Origin: Tetrapisispora phaffii CBS 4417
Taxonomy: Eukaryota; Ascomycota; Saccharomycetes; Saccharomycetales; Saccharomycetaceae
DNA length: 64,000 nt
Direction: 5' to 3'
Assembly (NCBI RefSeq): GCF_000236905.1
Contig: NC_016533.1
Coordinates: forward strand, 248,001-312,000
A program made the position numbers and the translations under genes. Each line of letters opens with the position of its first letter. Within the stretch, counting starts at the first letter, position 1. Positions 9,290 through 18,485 of the stretch are shown here, one piece after another. The notes beneath the pieces were generated by a model. It was not told the origin of the DNA. It was given only the letters and a program-made list of their open reading frames with translations, and made no database searches.

Positions 9290-11029
9290 ATGGGGAAGAG
9301 CCCGTCAAGCAGCAACAGTTTAAAAGTACCGCGATCAAACCAAAATAACAATCAACAGCAACAAGCAACTAGCGATGATCTTAATTCAAATGAACCTAAC
9401 GACCCCGATGATAGTAGGTCTCCTACTATCAGCCACAAGACGAGGAATATAAACATTCCGATTTATTATAATGACCATAATCAAAAGGTCGTAAAGGACA
9501 ATGATACTCGTGTAGATTCAAGTGTAAGGAACAAATACAAGAATTCTTACTTGGACACGAACGTCAACCTTCATGGATCGAATGACTTCAATTTGGATAT
9601 TGATATATCCTTAGCGAAATCTTTTGCTTCTTCCACAACTGTTACTACCTATAGTGACTACTGCAGTAGCACAAGCAGCAACAGTAGCAACAGTAGTTAT
9701 GCTAGTAATGTAAGCGATACAAATACCCTTTTCACTACTAACACAGATAATACTACTGCTTCGGCACAGATTTCAACCACTTCCAAACCAAGCAGCCAAC
9801 ATATCAAAGCACATGAGCATTTGAAGCATTCAGTGTTTGCTGCATCGAATTCAACATCGAGCAACTCCAATAATGCAAATTACTTTTCAATTCATCAGAC
9901 TCCTTCTTCTGTTTTGTCTGCAGGTTCCTCTAACAGCCCTCTCATTTCCCCATCACCTGTGAACTCCATTAAAAATTCGAATAAACAAAACTCCCACACA
10001 AGTGGAAGTCATCTATCAACTTCATATTCATCTATCCCTAATAATAGATCGACCTCGAAACCTGTATTTTTGAAGAGATACCCAACAGATTCGTCGTCGA
10101 CAGAGGGATTGAATGTAGATGATGCAATTGAGAAATTATTAAAACTAGGAGAAACAAGATATTATAAATCAAAGGATTTTTCTTTCCATTCGTGGGAGAT
10201 TCAATTGATTTGTTACCACGCAAGAGAAATTTTATTGTACCAGCCATCTCTATTGAAACTACAAGCACCAATTAAAGTGGTAGGAGATGTTCATGGTCAA
10301 TTCACTGATTTACTAAGAATTCTAAAACTAAGCGGTGTCCCTCCAGATACCAACTATTTGTTCTTAGGTGATTATGTCGACCGTGGTAAACAATCTTTGG
10401 AAACTATTTTATTGCTTTTATGTTATAAGATTAAATACAGGGAAAATTTTTTCATGCTTAGAGGCAATCATGAATCCGCAAATGTAACAAAGATGTACGG
10501 TTTCTACGATGAATGTAAAAGGCGGAAAAATACCAAAGTTTGGAAGATGTTCGTTGACGTTTTCAACTCATTACCATTTGCAGCAATCATACAAGATAAA
10601 ATATTCTGTGTCCATGGTGGTATTTCCCCAGAATTGAATTCAATGTCACAAATCGCAAACATCAAAAGACCTACTGATATTCCCGAAGAAGGATTCCTGA
10701 CAGATATCCTATGGAGTGATCCCAACCCACAGACACAAACCTGGTCGTTGAATGATAGAGGTGTGTCCTTCACATTTGGAAAAAGGGCAGTCGCTGATTT
10801 CTGTTCCAAGTTCAAATTCGATTTGATTATCAGAGGTCACATGGTTGTGGAGGATGGTTATGAGTTCTTCGCTAAAAAGAAACTAGTGACCATTTTCTCT
10901 GCGCCAAATTACTGTGGTGAATTCGAGAACTGGGGTGCTGTCTTGAGTGTAACCACCGGTATGATGTGCAGTTTCGAATTATTGAAACCACATTCATTGC
11001 GACAAAAGAAATCTAAGAAAAACAATTAA
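9290..11029 (+). CDS. PPQ1: PPQ1-type Ser/Thr protein phosphatase
   Basis: A PP1-like (PPP family) phosphatase with a long low-complexity Ser/Asn-rich N-terminal half (about 1-280) and a C-terminal catalytic domain (about 285-570). The metal-binding and catalytic motifs are intact: GDVHG (332-336), GDYVDRG (from 360), GNHE (N393, H394), then RGH and the SAPNYCGEF signature. The length of 579 aa matches S. cerevisiae Ppq1 (549) better than Ppz1 or Ppz2 (about 700). The N-terminal segment [16 protein letters not shown] (about residues 29-44) is one I recall from Ppq1 (YPL179W), which settles the assignment. Ppq1 has been linked to translational accuracy and to mating-pathway signalling. The N-terminus begins MGKSP where S. 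cerevisiae has MRRSP. The ATG at 9290 is the only sensible start. Confidence 0.9.
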   Translation: MGKSPSSSNSLKVPRSNQNNNQQQQATSDDLNSNEPNDPDDSRSPTISHKTRNINIPIYYNDHNQKVVKDNDTRVDSSVRNKYKNSYLDTNVNLHGSNDFNLDIDISLAKSFASSTTVTTYSDYCSSTSSNSSNSSYASNVSDTNTLFTTNTDNTTASAQISTTSKPSSQHIKAHEHLKHSVFAASNSTSSNSNNANYFSIHQTPSSVLSAGSSNSPLISPSPVNSIKNSNKQNSHTSGSHLSTSYSSIPNNRSTSKPVFLKRYPTDSSSTEGLNVDDAIEKLLKLGETRYYKSKDFSFHSWEIQLICYHAREILLYQPSLLKLQAPIKVVGDVHGQFTDLLRILKLSGVPPDTNYLFLGDYVDRGKQSLETILLLLCYKIKYRENFFMLRGNHESANVTKMYGFYDECKRRKNTKVWKMFVDVFNSLPFAAIIQDKIFCVHGGISPELNSMSQIANIKRPTDIPEEGFLTDILWSDPNPQTQTWSLNDRGVSFTFGKRAVADFCSKFKFDLIIRGHMVVEDGYEFFAKKKLVTIFSAPNYCGEFENWGAVLSVTTGMMCSFELLKPHSLRQKKSKKNN

Positions 11030-11252
11030 CTAGGCATTTAATTATTACTTTAAAATTTTAAACAAGTAATATATTATTATCATTTTTTCATAATTATTTT
11101 ATAACTCTAATTTAGTTAACAGAAACATAAACACACTAAATTCTATCTATCAAAATCTACTATTCAATATAAATTAATTTATTATATAATAAAAACATTA
11201 TAACGTTTCATAATAAGCAGTGTTTAGTGTTAAGTACTTTTTAATACTGTTA
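11030..11252. other. short intergenic, PPQ1 3' region
   Basis: AT-rich 3' flank of PPQ1 up to the tRNA-associated repeat; it should hold the PPQ1 polyadenylation site. Nothing else seen. Confidence 0.3.
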
Positions 11253-11409
11253 GCTGGCTCTCAGACAAAAAAATAGTAACTCCGATACGGGGAGTCGAAC
11301 CCCGGTCTCTACGGTGAAAGCGTAATGTGATAGCCGTTACACTATATCGGATGTGATATTACAAACTTATCAAACTGCTCTTGTGAACTGATTATCAGGA
11401 TTTATGATA
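11253..11409 (-). repeat. 157-bp exact repeat containing tRNA-Glu, copy A
   Basis: The reverse complement of this segment is identical, base for base, to 37125-37281. The shared unit has the tRNA gene plus 58 bp of its 5' flank and 27 bp of its 3' flank. Beyond these limits the two loci diverge at once. Confidence 0.9.
11280..11351 (-). tRNA. tRNA-Glu (UUC), copy A
   Basis: 72-nt cloverleaf on the minus strand with no intron. The acceptor arms TCCGATA and TATCGGA pair, with discriminator G. The anticodon loop CTTTCAC gives UUC. The T-arm holds GGTTCGACTCC, the internal B box, and the D-arm region GTGTAACGGC serves as the A box. It matches the yeast tRNA-Glu(UUC) family. A run of seven A on the + strand lies just beyond the 3' end, which is oligo-T for this gene and acts as a pol III terminator. 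Confidence 0.97.
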
Positions 11410-11787
11410 TCCACTCTCTCTCCCATCTTGACGTTCCTGATTTGCTCAATAGTTGTATTCATTACTTTAATATACTAATAGTTATTAGATTCGGATCAAT
11501 CTCTCTGGTCCCTTGGACCTGGATCAATGAATTGTTAACTACTGATTACCGGGGTTTATATATACATAATATTCCAATCTACCGTTCTGTCTAACGAGAC
11601 GACGTCGTCGAATTGAACACATATGACAGGTTGATAGTTCTACAGTACTATTTATGCATTAGAAACTCTGTTATTACATTCTAGTAGGCACCATTGTTTC
11701 AGGTTTATAACAATATTCTCCTAAAGAGGTATTATCTGGTACCGTATATTCAGTTATGCGTCCAGTGTTATTTCCAAGATGACTCCG

Positions 11788-11894
11788 TGTTAGGAATTGA
11801 AGATTGACTACATAGAAGATAGAGTATCTACAATTACTAGTTGTAAACACAAATCATAAATAGGAAAATTAATTGAACTTCAATTCCATTAACA
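11788..11894. repeat. possible short LTR-like or MITE-like element
   Basis: The segment begins TGTTAGGAATTGAAG and ends CTTCAATTCCATTAACA. These termini are inverted repeats of each other except for two extra bases, and start and end with TG and CA like LTRs. At 107 bp it is short, and I find no clear target-site duplication. It lies about 440 bp from the tRNA gene, a usual place for Ty insertions. Confidence 0.25.
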
Positions 11895-12633
11895 AGCCAA
11901 TATACCGCTCAGTAGAAAAAACTGAGATATATAAGGACTACAATTTCAAGCTTTCGTTATTCTTAAAATAGGTCATTGTATAATAGTATCTCAATAGTAT
12001 TTATTTATTGGCAACTCCAGTAATAAAGGACCAATCGGATTAAGATATGATATCCAGAACAACAAATCGAACACTAACGAATAAATAATCACCCAGTTAA
12101 CATCAATAACATTGGCAGAGTCACTAAATTTAGTCTTGATTCTCCACATTCTACAAGCTTCCATTGTTTCAAGTCGCATCGATACGTTTCTAAGGGAGTA
12201 AGTTCGGTTCTTTTATAAGCGATTCGACAATTATTGAACATTTTTATATACTTATATCAGGCTATATCTCCATCCTCTGGAATTGTATATAGCCATGGTT
12301 TTATCTAAAGTATTTGGATTCTATTTTGGACTAGATATCTATCAAAAAAAGATACCCTAAATGCTTCTGATTGATTTCATACTTGACATATATAGATTCT
12401 ATCCAGCGTGATCTGTGGCGTCCTCAATAGTTCATAATTAGCGCTATACCAATGCATTTTTGGAGCCAGGAATTACGCCGAACTAACCAATAAAGGACAA
12501 TTACTTAACAACAACCATAATTAAAGACCACCAAACTATTCAACCTTGTCCATCTTATATATATATCTTGTTCACGAACTTCTAATCTGGACCAACCTCT
12601 ATTTCACCTGTTTCGTGGTCTATGACATCTGAA

Positions 12634-12692
12634 TTCACCGCATTAAAATTTTTGTTTATGCGGTGAAATCGATTTCCAATAAATCAATTGGA
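12634..12692. repeat. two adjacent perfect hairpins
   Basis: TTCACCGCAT (12634-12643) is followed 14 nt later by its exact reverse complement ATGCGGTGAA (12658-12667). A second inverted repeat, TTTCCAAT then ATTGGAAA with a 6-nt loop, starts at about 12672. Both sit about 250 bp before NUP145. Confidence 0.6.
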
Positions 12693-12931
12693 AAAATTGT
12701 TAACATAATCAAAAGATAATATGAACAGTTAAGAACGACTTAGATCTGAATTTTATTTTAGATTGCGATATAGCTGATCAGCAAGCGCAAGAATTTCATT
12801 ACTATTCTTTTGAGAAAAACCATATCCCAATTGCATTCAGTTAATGGCCATTTAGTTAAATTAGTCCTACACTGGCATTCAAAGACTTCTATTTATTTTT
12901 AAACGACACTATATCTCATTGAATAGAAACC

Positions 12932-15900
12932 ATGTTTGGATCTAATAACACAGGGTCACTATTTGGGAATAATACATCCGCATCGGTGGGCACGCCAAGT
13001 GCAGGATCAAATACTTTCCAACTCCCACAACAACAAAGGCCAACTTCGTTATTTGGCAATACAGGTTCAAACACTATGACGAACAACACAGGAGCTACAC
13101 CAGGAGGTTTATTTGGTAGTGGTAATACAGCAGGGACCCCAAGTGCGTCGACAGGTGGTTTATTTGGAGCTAAACCTGCGACAGGTGGCTTATTTGGTAA
13201 TTCCAATGCTGCGCCAAACACCTATAGCTCTACAGGAACAACTACAACTGGTGGGTTATTCGGTAATTCTACCTTGAGCAATTCCCCATCAATTAGTTCT
13301 ACTTCTGGCGGTCTTTTCGCGAACGCTAATACACCTGCCACTACGGCTCCAAGCACTACTGGTACGGGACTTTTCGGTGCTGCTAAACCAGCTTCAACTT
13401 TAGGAACTGGATTATTTGCTACAAATAAACCTGCTACTGCACAGTCTACAGGCGCTCTCTTTGCAGATTCAACCCCTTCAAATACAGGTGGGTTATTTGG
13501 AAATTCGAATCCTACTCCATCAGGAGGACTATTTGCTAACAATACATCGGGTATATCAAATATGAACACCCAACAACAAGCCAACCCTTACGGTTTTAAT
13601 GTGCCCCCAACCATGACTACCAACACAATAACGAAGATGCCTGATTCTATTACATCATCCTTAAGAAAGAATCCTGTCTCTGTCAATAACACAAATAATG
13701 ATAATAATTTAATGAATTCAAATAACTATGGTAAGACACAATCTAGTAAATTTTCAAGTACTTGTCAAGGCACACAGACATTGGTTGATAAATTGACCTC
13801 AGGAACAAAGGATGGGTCTATAATGAATTCTCCACATGGAAGAAATGTCACTTCAACTCCATATAATAAGTATGGTTTTTTGTCAAACTACAAATCGAAT
13901 TCGAGAAACAACACTCAACATTTGTTCTATTCGAAATCACCTCCCAACCATAATATTCTTTCAAGTCGTGTGATCGATCCTTCTGGATTACGTAAATTAA
14001 ACATCGAGCCACAAAGAATAGCCGCAAAGAAATCGAGATTATTGTCAGGAATGCCACATATTACAAAATCAATTGCCGACACCCATAGAGTCTCTGTAGC
14101 AGAAGAAGCAGATGAAATTATAGTTGACAATTCTAACGATAAGCCGAATAACATATTTTCAAAATCAACCGTGAAGAACTTAGACGATGATCCAAAGGAA
14201 GTAAAGGTTAATACAAAAAACGAGACTGATTACTGGTGTTCTCCTTCAATTGAAGAATTACAGAACTTACCTGAATATATACTAAAAAGTTTACCTGATT
14301 TTGTCATTGGTAGGAAAAGTCATGGGTATATCACATTCAATTTCCCTGTAGATCTATCTGCGTTCAAAAATGATTTTAGTGGTTCTTTATTTGGCGGAGT
14401 TGTAAAATTTAATTCAACAAAAACTGTGGAAGTTTATCCAGATTCGTCTTCTAAACCAGAAAGAGGTTTAGGTATGAACGTCCCTGCCACGATTACATTA
14501 GAAAACATCTTCCCAATAGATCAAGTCACTAAATTACCAATAAAAGATTCTGCTAGAACACCAGAATTCCAAAAGTTTGTAGCAAAATTAAGAAGAATGA
14601 AAGGTATGGAATTTGTTTCGTACAATCCATATTCTGGTTCATGGACATTCAATGTACAACATTTTAGTATCTGGGGTTTAGTGGAAGATGCAGAAGAAGA
14701 GACCCATGAGGAAGAGAACAATGAACAAATACCATGTGACAAACTTGCCGGACAACCTTTACATGTTGATGAATATTCGCAACCAAATGATGCTGTTACT
14801 TTTCAAAAAGATATACCGATGACTTACGAGGAAGATATGCAAGACTTAGATGAGTTTATTATAAATGAAAGACAATATGAACCAGAAGTAACTGCTCAAG
14901 ATTTTATGGGGCTAGAAGCCAATCCAAAACTTGAAGTATCCACCTCATGGTCCCAGCAACTAAATATAGCTGGAAAATCCTTATTCTCTATTTTTTCCAA
15001 TTCCCATGATAAAGCAGGGGATAAAGCGGTTGGAGTTAAGCAATTATTTAGTGATTTTGAAAAAACCATTGAAACCTCGAAGGCCATATCCAGCGAGTTA
15101 AAATACAATCCATATTCATTTGGTAAATTGTCGACAAATTCTTTATTGTTATTGGATCAGAAATCAAAAATCATCCAGACAAGTGAGATGCCTTATAAAA
15201 TCAAAAACGGCTCTTTGACCTCTAATATTTTTGAGAAATTACTTAATACGGTCGTTGTGTTGAACAGAGATTCAAATGCATACCCAATCATTTCTATGAG
15301 TTCATTAAAATTTTCTGATCTTTCAACAATCTATCGTTCGGAAAATGTAGACTCACTAGTATGGGATTTTTGTTCAATTTTATTTGATCCAATTGAATTA
15401 ACTTATGATGTTGATAACGATGATGCCAAATTAAAGTTATGCAAGAAGACTCGCTTTAATAACTTATGTAGCTGGATATCCAGTCAAATTAAAGATGAAT
15501 TATCTGGTAAATTAATACAAACTGAAAACGAATTAAGCAGAATATTTTTATATTTAGCGATGAATGATGTTATGAATGCAACAAAGTTAGCTATCAATTC
15601 CAAAAATGCTCATTTAGCTGTCTTAGTTACCTATTTTGGCTCCAATAACCCACAAGTAAGAAAATATGCTAAGCTTCAACTTGAAAAATGGGAATCAATG
15701 GGAAACAATGTAGATGTGAATATCACTCGTATTTACAGATTACTAAGTAACACGTTATTTGAAGATGAAAGATTGATGGACGAAATTAAAGGTGAATTTA
15801 GTTTTTTAGCTCAATTAGGTTTATTATTATATTATGGTCAAATTGATGAGTATTCATTAGAGGAGTTAGTTTCGTCTATTCTTTCCAAAACTGGCTCTAC

Positions 15901-16756
15901 AAATGACATAATCAATGATATATTAAAAGTGTTCAGTTCCCAACAGAATGTTGTAGAAATATTGAAAGAATCTTCATTAAGTTCCGAATTTTCGAATATT
16001 GAGAATTTATGGTATTTTGTAGAGATCTTGACACAATCTGAGTCTTTCACAGTGAACGAAGAATTGAGCGAAAAGGTTACATTGGATATGATCGAGACAA
16101 TGAGATGCTCGAACATGGTTGTTGAATCCTTGATCGTATCTAGTTTTATCATTAATGACAATGTTGCTAAACAACAATTTGATAGTATAATATACCATGA
16201 AACCCCACAAATAATGGAGAATCATAGATTCAACTTTATTTTCGACAGATTGAAACTTCCAGTAGAACTAAAATTTAATGCATTGGCTTTATACAATAAA
16301 TATTCTACTGATCACATTTTAGAATTCGAGAATTTAATCAAAGCCAAGAATTTCAAACAAGCAGAGACATTATTTGCCACCGTTGTCGCACCAAGACTAA
16401 TCCGCGGGGATGCTGAAGATCGCAAGAGACTTTCTTTGTTGATCTCCACTGTCGACCGATTCCAAATCGAGACTTGGAACAAGAATTTTGGGATCTATGA
16501 ACAATATTTATCTGTAGTTGCTGACGAGTCGCAACAGAAAAAACAAGACATTGTAACGCTAGCGAACTCGTTATCCGTCTATGCAGAGACCCATAGGGAC
16601 TGTACGGAAGTCAAAGTGAGTTGCAACTTCATGGCCCAGAACCTGTTTTCCTTGATCTCCAAACAAAGCATAATAGATCCAGATGTGAAATCAAGATTAC
16701 AAGAACTACCATTGGGAGAACCAGAAAAGGCATACCTAGCAGCCACGCTCAACTAG
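12932..16756 (+). CDS. NUP145: NUP145, autoproteolytic nucleoporin precursor
   Basis: This precursor is cleaved into Nup145N, an FG nucleoporin of the pore channel, and Nup145C, a structural subunit of the Y-shaped Nup84 complex. The 1274-aa product (S. cerevisiae 1317) starts with an FG/GLFG-rich region (about 1-215, many GGLFG and LFGN repeats in Gly/Ser/Thr/Asn linkers). A basic, asparagine-rich linker comes next, then the autoproteolytic domain (about 430-578). The self-cleavage site is visible as H577-F578|S579 in the motif VQHFSIWGLV. Nup145C (579-1274) opens with an acidic segment (EDAEEETHEEEN) and continues as the alpha-solenoid. Both halves are intact and in one frame. The ATG at 12932 gives MFGSNN. 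S. cerevisiae NUP145 is YGL092W. Confidence 0.98.
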   Translation: MFGSNNTGSLFGNNTSASVGTPSAGSNTFQLPQQQRPTSLFGNTGSNTMTNNTGATPGGLFGSGNTAGTPSASTGGLFGAKPATGGLFGNSNAAPNTYSSTGTTTTGGLFGNSTLSNSPSISSTSGGLFANANTPATTAPSTTGTGLFGAAKPASTLGTGLFATNKPATAQSTGALFADSTPSNTGGLFGNSNPTPSGGLFANNTSGISNMNTQQQANPYGFNVPPTMTTNTITKMPDSITSSLRKNPVSVNNTNNDNNLMNSNNYGKTQSSKFSSTCQGTQTLVDKLTSGTKDGSIMNSPHGRNVTSTPYNKYGFLSNYKSNSRNNTQHLFYSKSPPNHNILSSRVIDPSGLRKLNIEPQRIAAKKSRLLSGMPHITKSIADTHRVSVAEEADEIIVDNSNDKPNNIFSKSTVKNLDDDPKEVKVNTKNETDYWCSPSIEELQNLPEYILKSLPDFVIGRKSHGYITFNFPVDLSAFKNDFSGSLFGGVVKFNSTKTVEVYPDSSSKPERGLGMNVPATITLENIFPIDQVTKLPIKDSARTPEFQKFVAKLRRMKGMEFVSYNPYSGSWTFNVQHFSIWGLVEDAEEETHEEENNEQIPCDKLAGQPLHVDEYSQPNDAVTFQKDIPMTYEEDMQDLDEFIINERQYEPEVTAQDFMGLEANPKLEVSTSWSQQLNIAGKSLFSIFSNSHDKAGDKAVGVKQLFSDFEKTIETSKAISSELKYNPYSFGKLSTNSLLLLDQKSKIIQTSEMPYKIKNGSLTSNIFEKLLNTVVVLNRDSNAYPIISMSSLKFSDLSTIYRSENVDSLVWDFCSILFDPIELTYDVDNDDAKLKLCKKTRFNNLCSWISSQIKDELSGKLIQTENELSRIFLYLAMNDVMNATKLAINSKNAHLAVLVTYFGSNNPQVRKYAKLQLEKWESMGNNVDVNITRIYRLLSNTLFEDERLMDEIKGEFSFLAQLGLLLYYGQIDEYSLEELVSSILSKTGSTNDIINDILKVFSSQQNVVEILKESSLSSEFSNIENLWYFVEILTQSESFTVNEELSEKVTLDMIETMRCSNMVVESLIVSSFIINDNVAKQQFDSIIYHETPQIMENHRFNFIFDRLKLPVELKFNALALYNKYSTDHILEFENLIKAKNFKQAETLFATVVAPRLIRGDAEDRKRLSLLISTVDRFQIETWNKNFGIYEQYLSVVADESQQKKQDIVTLANSLSVYAETHRDCTEVKVSCNFMAQNLFSLISKQSIIDPDVKSRLQELPLGEPEKAYLAATLN

Positions 16757-17829
16757 CCCAGTTGTAACCCCCTCATCCCCCCAAAATGAAAACAAACAAC
16801 AACTACGTACAAAAACGTGTCTATCCTCTACATATGTATAGCATATTAAAATATCAACCAACTAATAAGTATTTACTGACACCGTCACCGTCACTGTCAC
16901 CAGCTTGGAAAACCCTAACTGATTGTTGCTGACACCGGGTAACCCGCACCAAGTAAAAAATTTTCTCGGCGGTAAAGTTCGTTTTTCCAGAACAATTTGT
17001 ATATAAAGGCACTGTATTTACATAAAAATATGACTTCTCTATTGCACTCTCCCATACAGCTTTCGTTTTAAACGTTGTCTTTCCTGTTTTCTGTTTTGGA
17101 GTTTTAAAAGGGTAACGCAAATTCACAGCCATTCGCAACATATTAAGTATCTTATCGAGGTTGAACCCTTCCGAGGCGTTCCTGGCCCATGACACTTTGG
17201 ATTTATGTTGCTGTCCCGACTCGTGTTTGTCTTTCTGTTTAAGAGAGTCCGAGCACGGACTGGGGTAGTAGTTTGGACTGGAGATCAAATTTTTATAGGT
17301 CTTGGGTGCAACAATACTTCTGGCAAGCCTTCGTGCTGGCCTAAGGGATTACCTTCGTGTGCCCGGATGAGAATCGTTGCAAGGACCGATAATACAGTTA
17401 CCCCTCTTGTATGTATGTATGTACCGTCGTTACCACAAGCACAAGTACCATTGCTGGTACTTGTGCTTGCGATGACAATGGGTTGTCGTGTCAGAGACAT
17501 GCTCCGTTGTGCAGAGAGTAACCCTCAACGAACTTTGGCAGAACAGCACAGTTACCCGGCGCGTGTCCATTTGCCGATTGCCCCGGTTGCTACCTGGAGA
17601 AATCTGGGTTTCCCCCATCACGAAACTTTCCAGCCACAGATTTATATATAAAGACACTAGATCTGGGGTCTGCTTGTCAGTTGTTAACTTCTTCAGTGCA
17701 TGTAGATGCTTGTCCTGAGCTGTGCCTGACTTAACGACACACAGTTCTATACAATTCCGACAGATCCAGGATTTCCAGACGGGACCACTCTCGATACATA
17801 CACGCACGCAGACGTTATCACGCACAATT
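16757..17829. promoter_or_regulatory. NUP145-downstream, GC-elevated intergenic block
   Basis: From about 16,870 the sequence is clearly less AT-rich than the flanking genes. Several overlapping open frames exist on both strands, but they begin with non-ATG codons or match nothing I recognise, so I do not call them. Visible elements are a palindromic Reb1-like site CCGGGTAACCCG (16935-16946), a TTACCCGG site (17552-17559), a perfect 15-bp inverted repeat (17436-17469) and a TATA box (TTTATATATAAAG) at about 17640-17652. The TATA box and sites could drive the small ORF at 17830 or a long-leader NAB3 transcript. Confidence 0.45.
17436..17469. repeat. perfect 15-bp inverted repeat with 4-nt loop
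   Basis: CAAGCACAAGTACCA (17436-17450) and TGGTACTTGTGCTTG (17455-17469) are exact reverse complements separated by TTGC. It lies about 170 bp upstream of the TATA box at 17640. Confidence 0.85.
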
Positions 17830-18021
17830 ATGAAAGCTGCCACGAGAAACCAATTGACAAACAAGCTATTTTTGACCACTTTCCTAGTAGCTTGTTCCTC
17901 AGTGGCGTTGAGCACTGCCTTGCCGTGTCCTGCTCACACGGTGGACTCGGATGCGCCAGTGAAGGGCAGCACAGAGGACAAGAGCTTACTATTGGAAATA
18001 AAAGATACAAGAGAGCATTGA
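17830..18021 (+). CDS. small putative secreted protein, 63 aa, unrecognised
   Basis: I do not recognise this protein. The ATG at 17830 has A at -3. The product opens with a basic n-region (MKAATRNQLTNK), a hydrophobic core (LFLTTFLVACSSVALSTA) and a plausible signal-peptidase site near residues 29-31. The remaining 30 or so residues are polar and acidic with one Cys in the mature part. A good TATA box lies about 180 bp upstream. It sits in the GC-elevated block between NUP145 and NAB3, and no S. cerevisiae counterpart comes to mind. It could be a chance ORF in sequence with few stop codons; the signal-peptide pattern and TATA box are the only arguments in its favour. Confidence 0.4.
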   Translation: MKAATRNQLTNKLFLTTFLVACSSVALSTALPCPAHTVDSDAPVKGSTEDKSLLLEIKDTREH

Positions 18022-18485
18022 TAGTTGCATGCATCCCATGGAGTTCATATATCCACTTGGGGATGTTGGAGGCCCTTCAACTCGGGGCCCATTGCCGAAC
18101 GCAAGCCTCGATGAGGGCCCATTTCTCAGGAACACCGCCTCTCTCTCACAACACAGCACAATAGTTGCATAGTCGCGGTGGATGGTTAGTCACCCCATAC
18201 CTAGAACACTTACTAATATTCTTATATATCCGCTTCTACATAGCAAATATATCATCCTATATATATTCTCATCACCCCATACTTAGCCAACAACTCGACG
18301 GTTTTCGTGGACAGTGATCCGTATTTTGTCAATTTAACAATTTTTTTGGTCGAACTTTTAGAAGATTTTATATATTAAGGACATTATTTATGATATTGAT
18401 ACCTCATTTAGTAGTTTGGAATAAGGTAATCCTTAGCATTTGAGGGACCCTGTATAGAGTCATCTGAGAGCCTGCAAGAACAACC
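18022..18485. promoter_or_regulatory. NAB3 upstream region
   Basis: The first 160 bp continue the GC-elevated block. The decamer ATAGTTGCAT occurs at about 18021 and again near 18161, and GGGCCCAT occurs twice between 18080 and 18125. The rest is AT-rich promoter and leader for NAB3, with a TATATATT-like stretch near 18258. Confidence 0.35.

Larger units (their letters stand above)
11410..12931. other. 1.5-kb intergenic region upstream of NUP145
   Basis: No credible ORF. The sequence is complex rather than simple AT and could include decayed LTR material next to the tRNA gene, although I cannot match it to a known Ty. Visible structure: an LTR-like segment at 11788-11894, a 10-bp perfect hairpin at 12634-12667 and an 8-bp hairpin just after it. 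The last 200 bp are the likely NUP145 promoter. Confidence 0.4.

Noticed and set aside
9290..9310. N-myristoylation of PPQ1 because it begins MGKSPS
   Set aside because: Lys directly after Gly2 is disfavoured by the usual myristoylation pattern, and S. cerevisiae Ppq1 lacks Gly2; more likely a chance match.
11410..12600. Intact Ty element or solo LTR next to the tRNA gene
   Set aside because: No pol frame, no long direct repeat and no match to LTR sequences I know; only a weak LTR-like segment is listed.
16854..17288. 144-codon minus-strand frame downstream of NUP145
   Set aside because: It starts with TTG, matches no family I know, and lies in GC-elevated DNA where long chance frames are expected.
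17430..17915. 161-codon minus-strand frame
   Set aside because: Overlaps other equally long frames on both strands, has no recognisable domain and covers the palindrome and TATA box.
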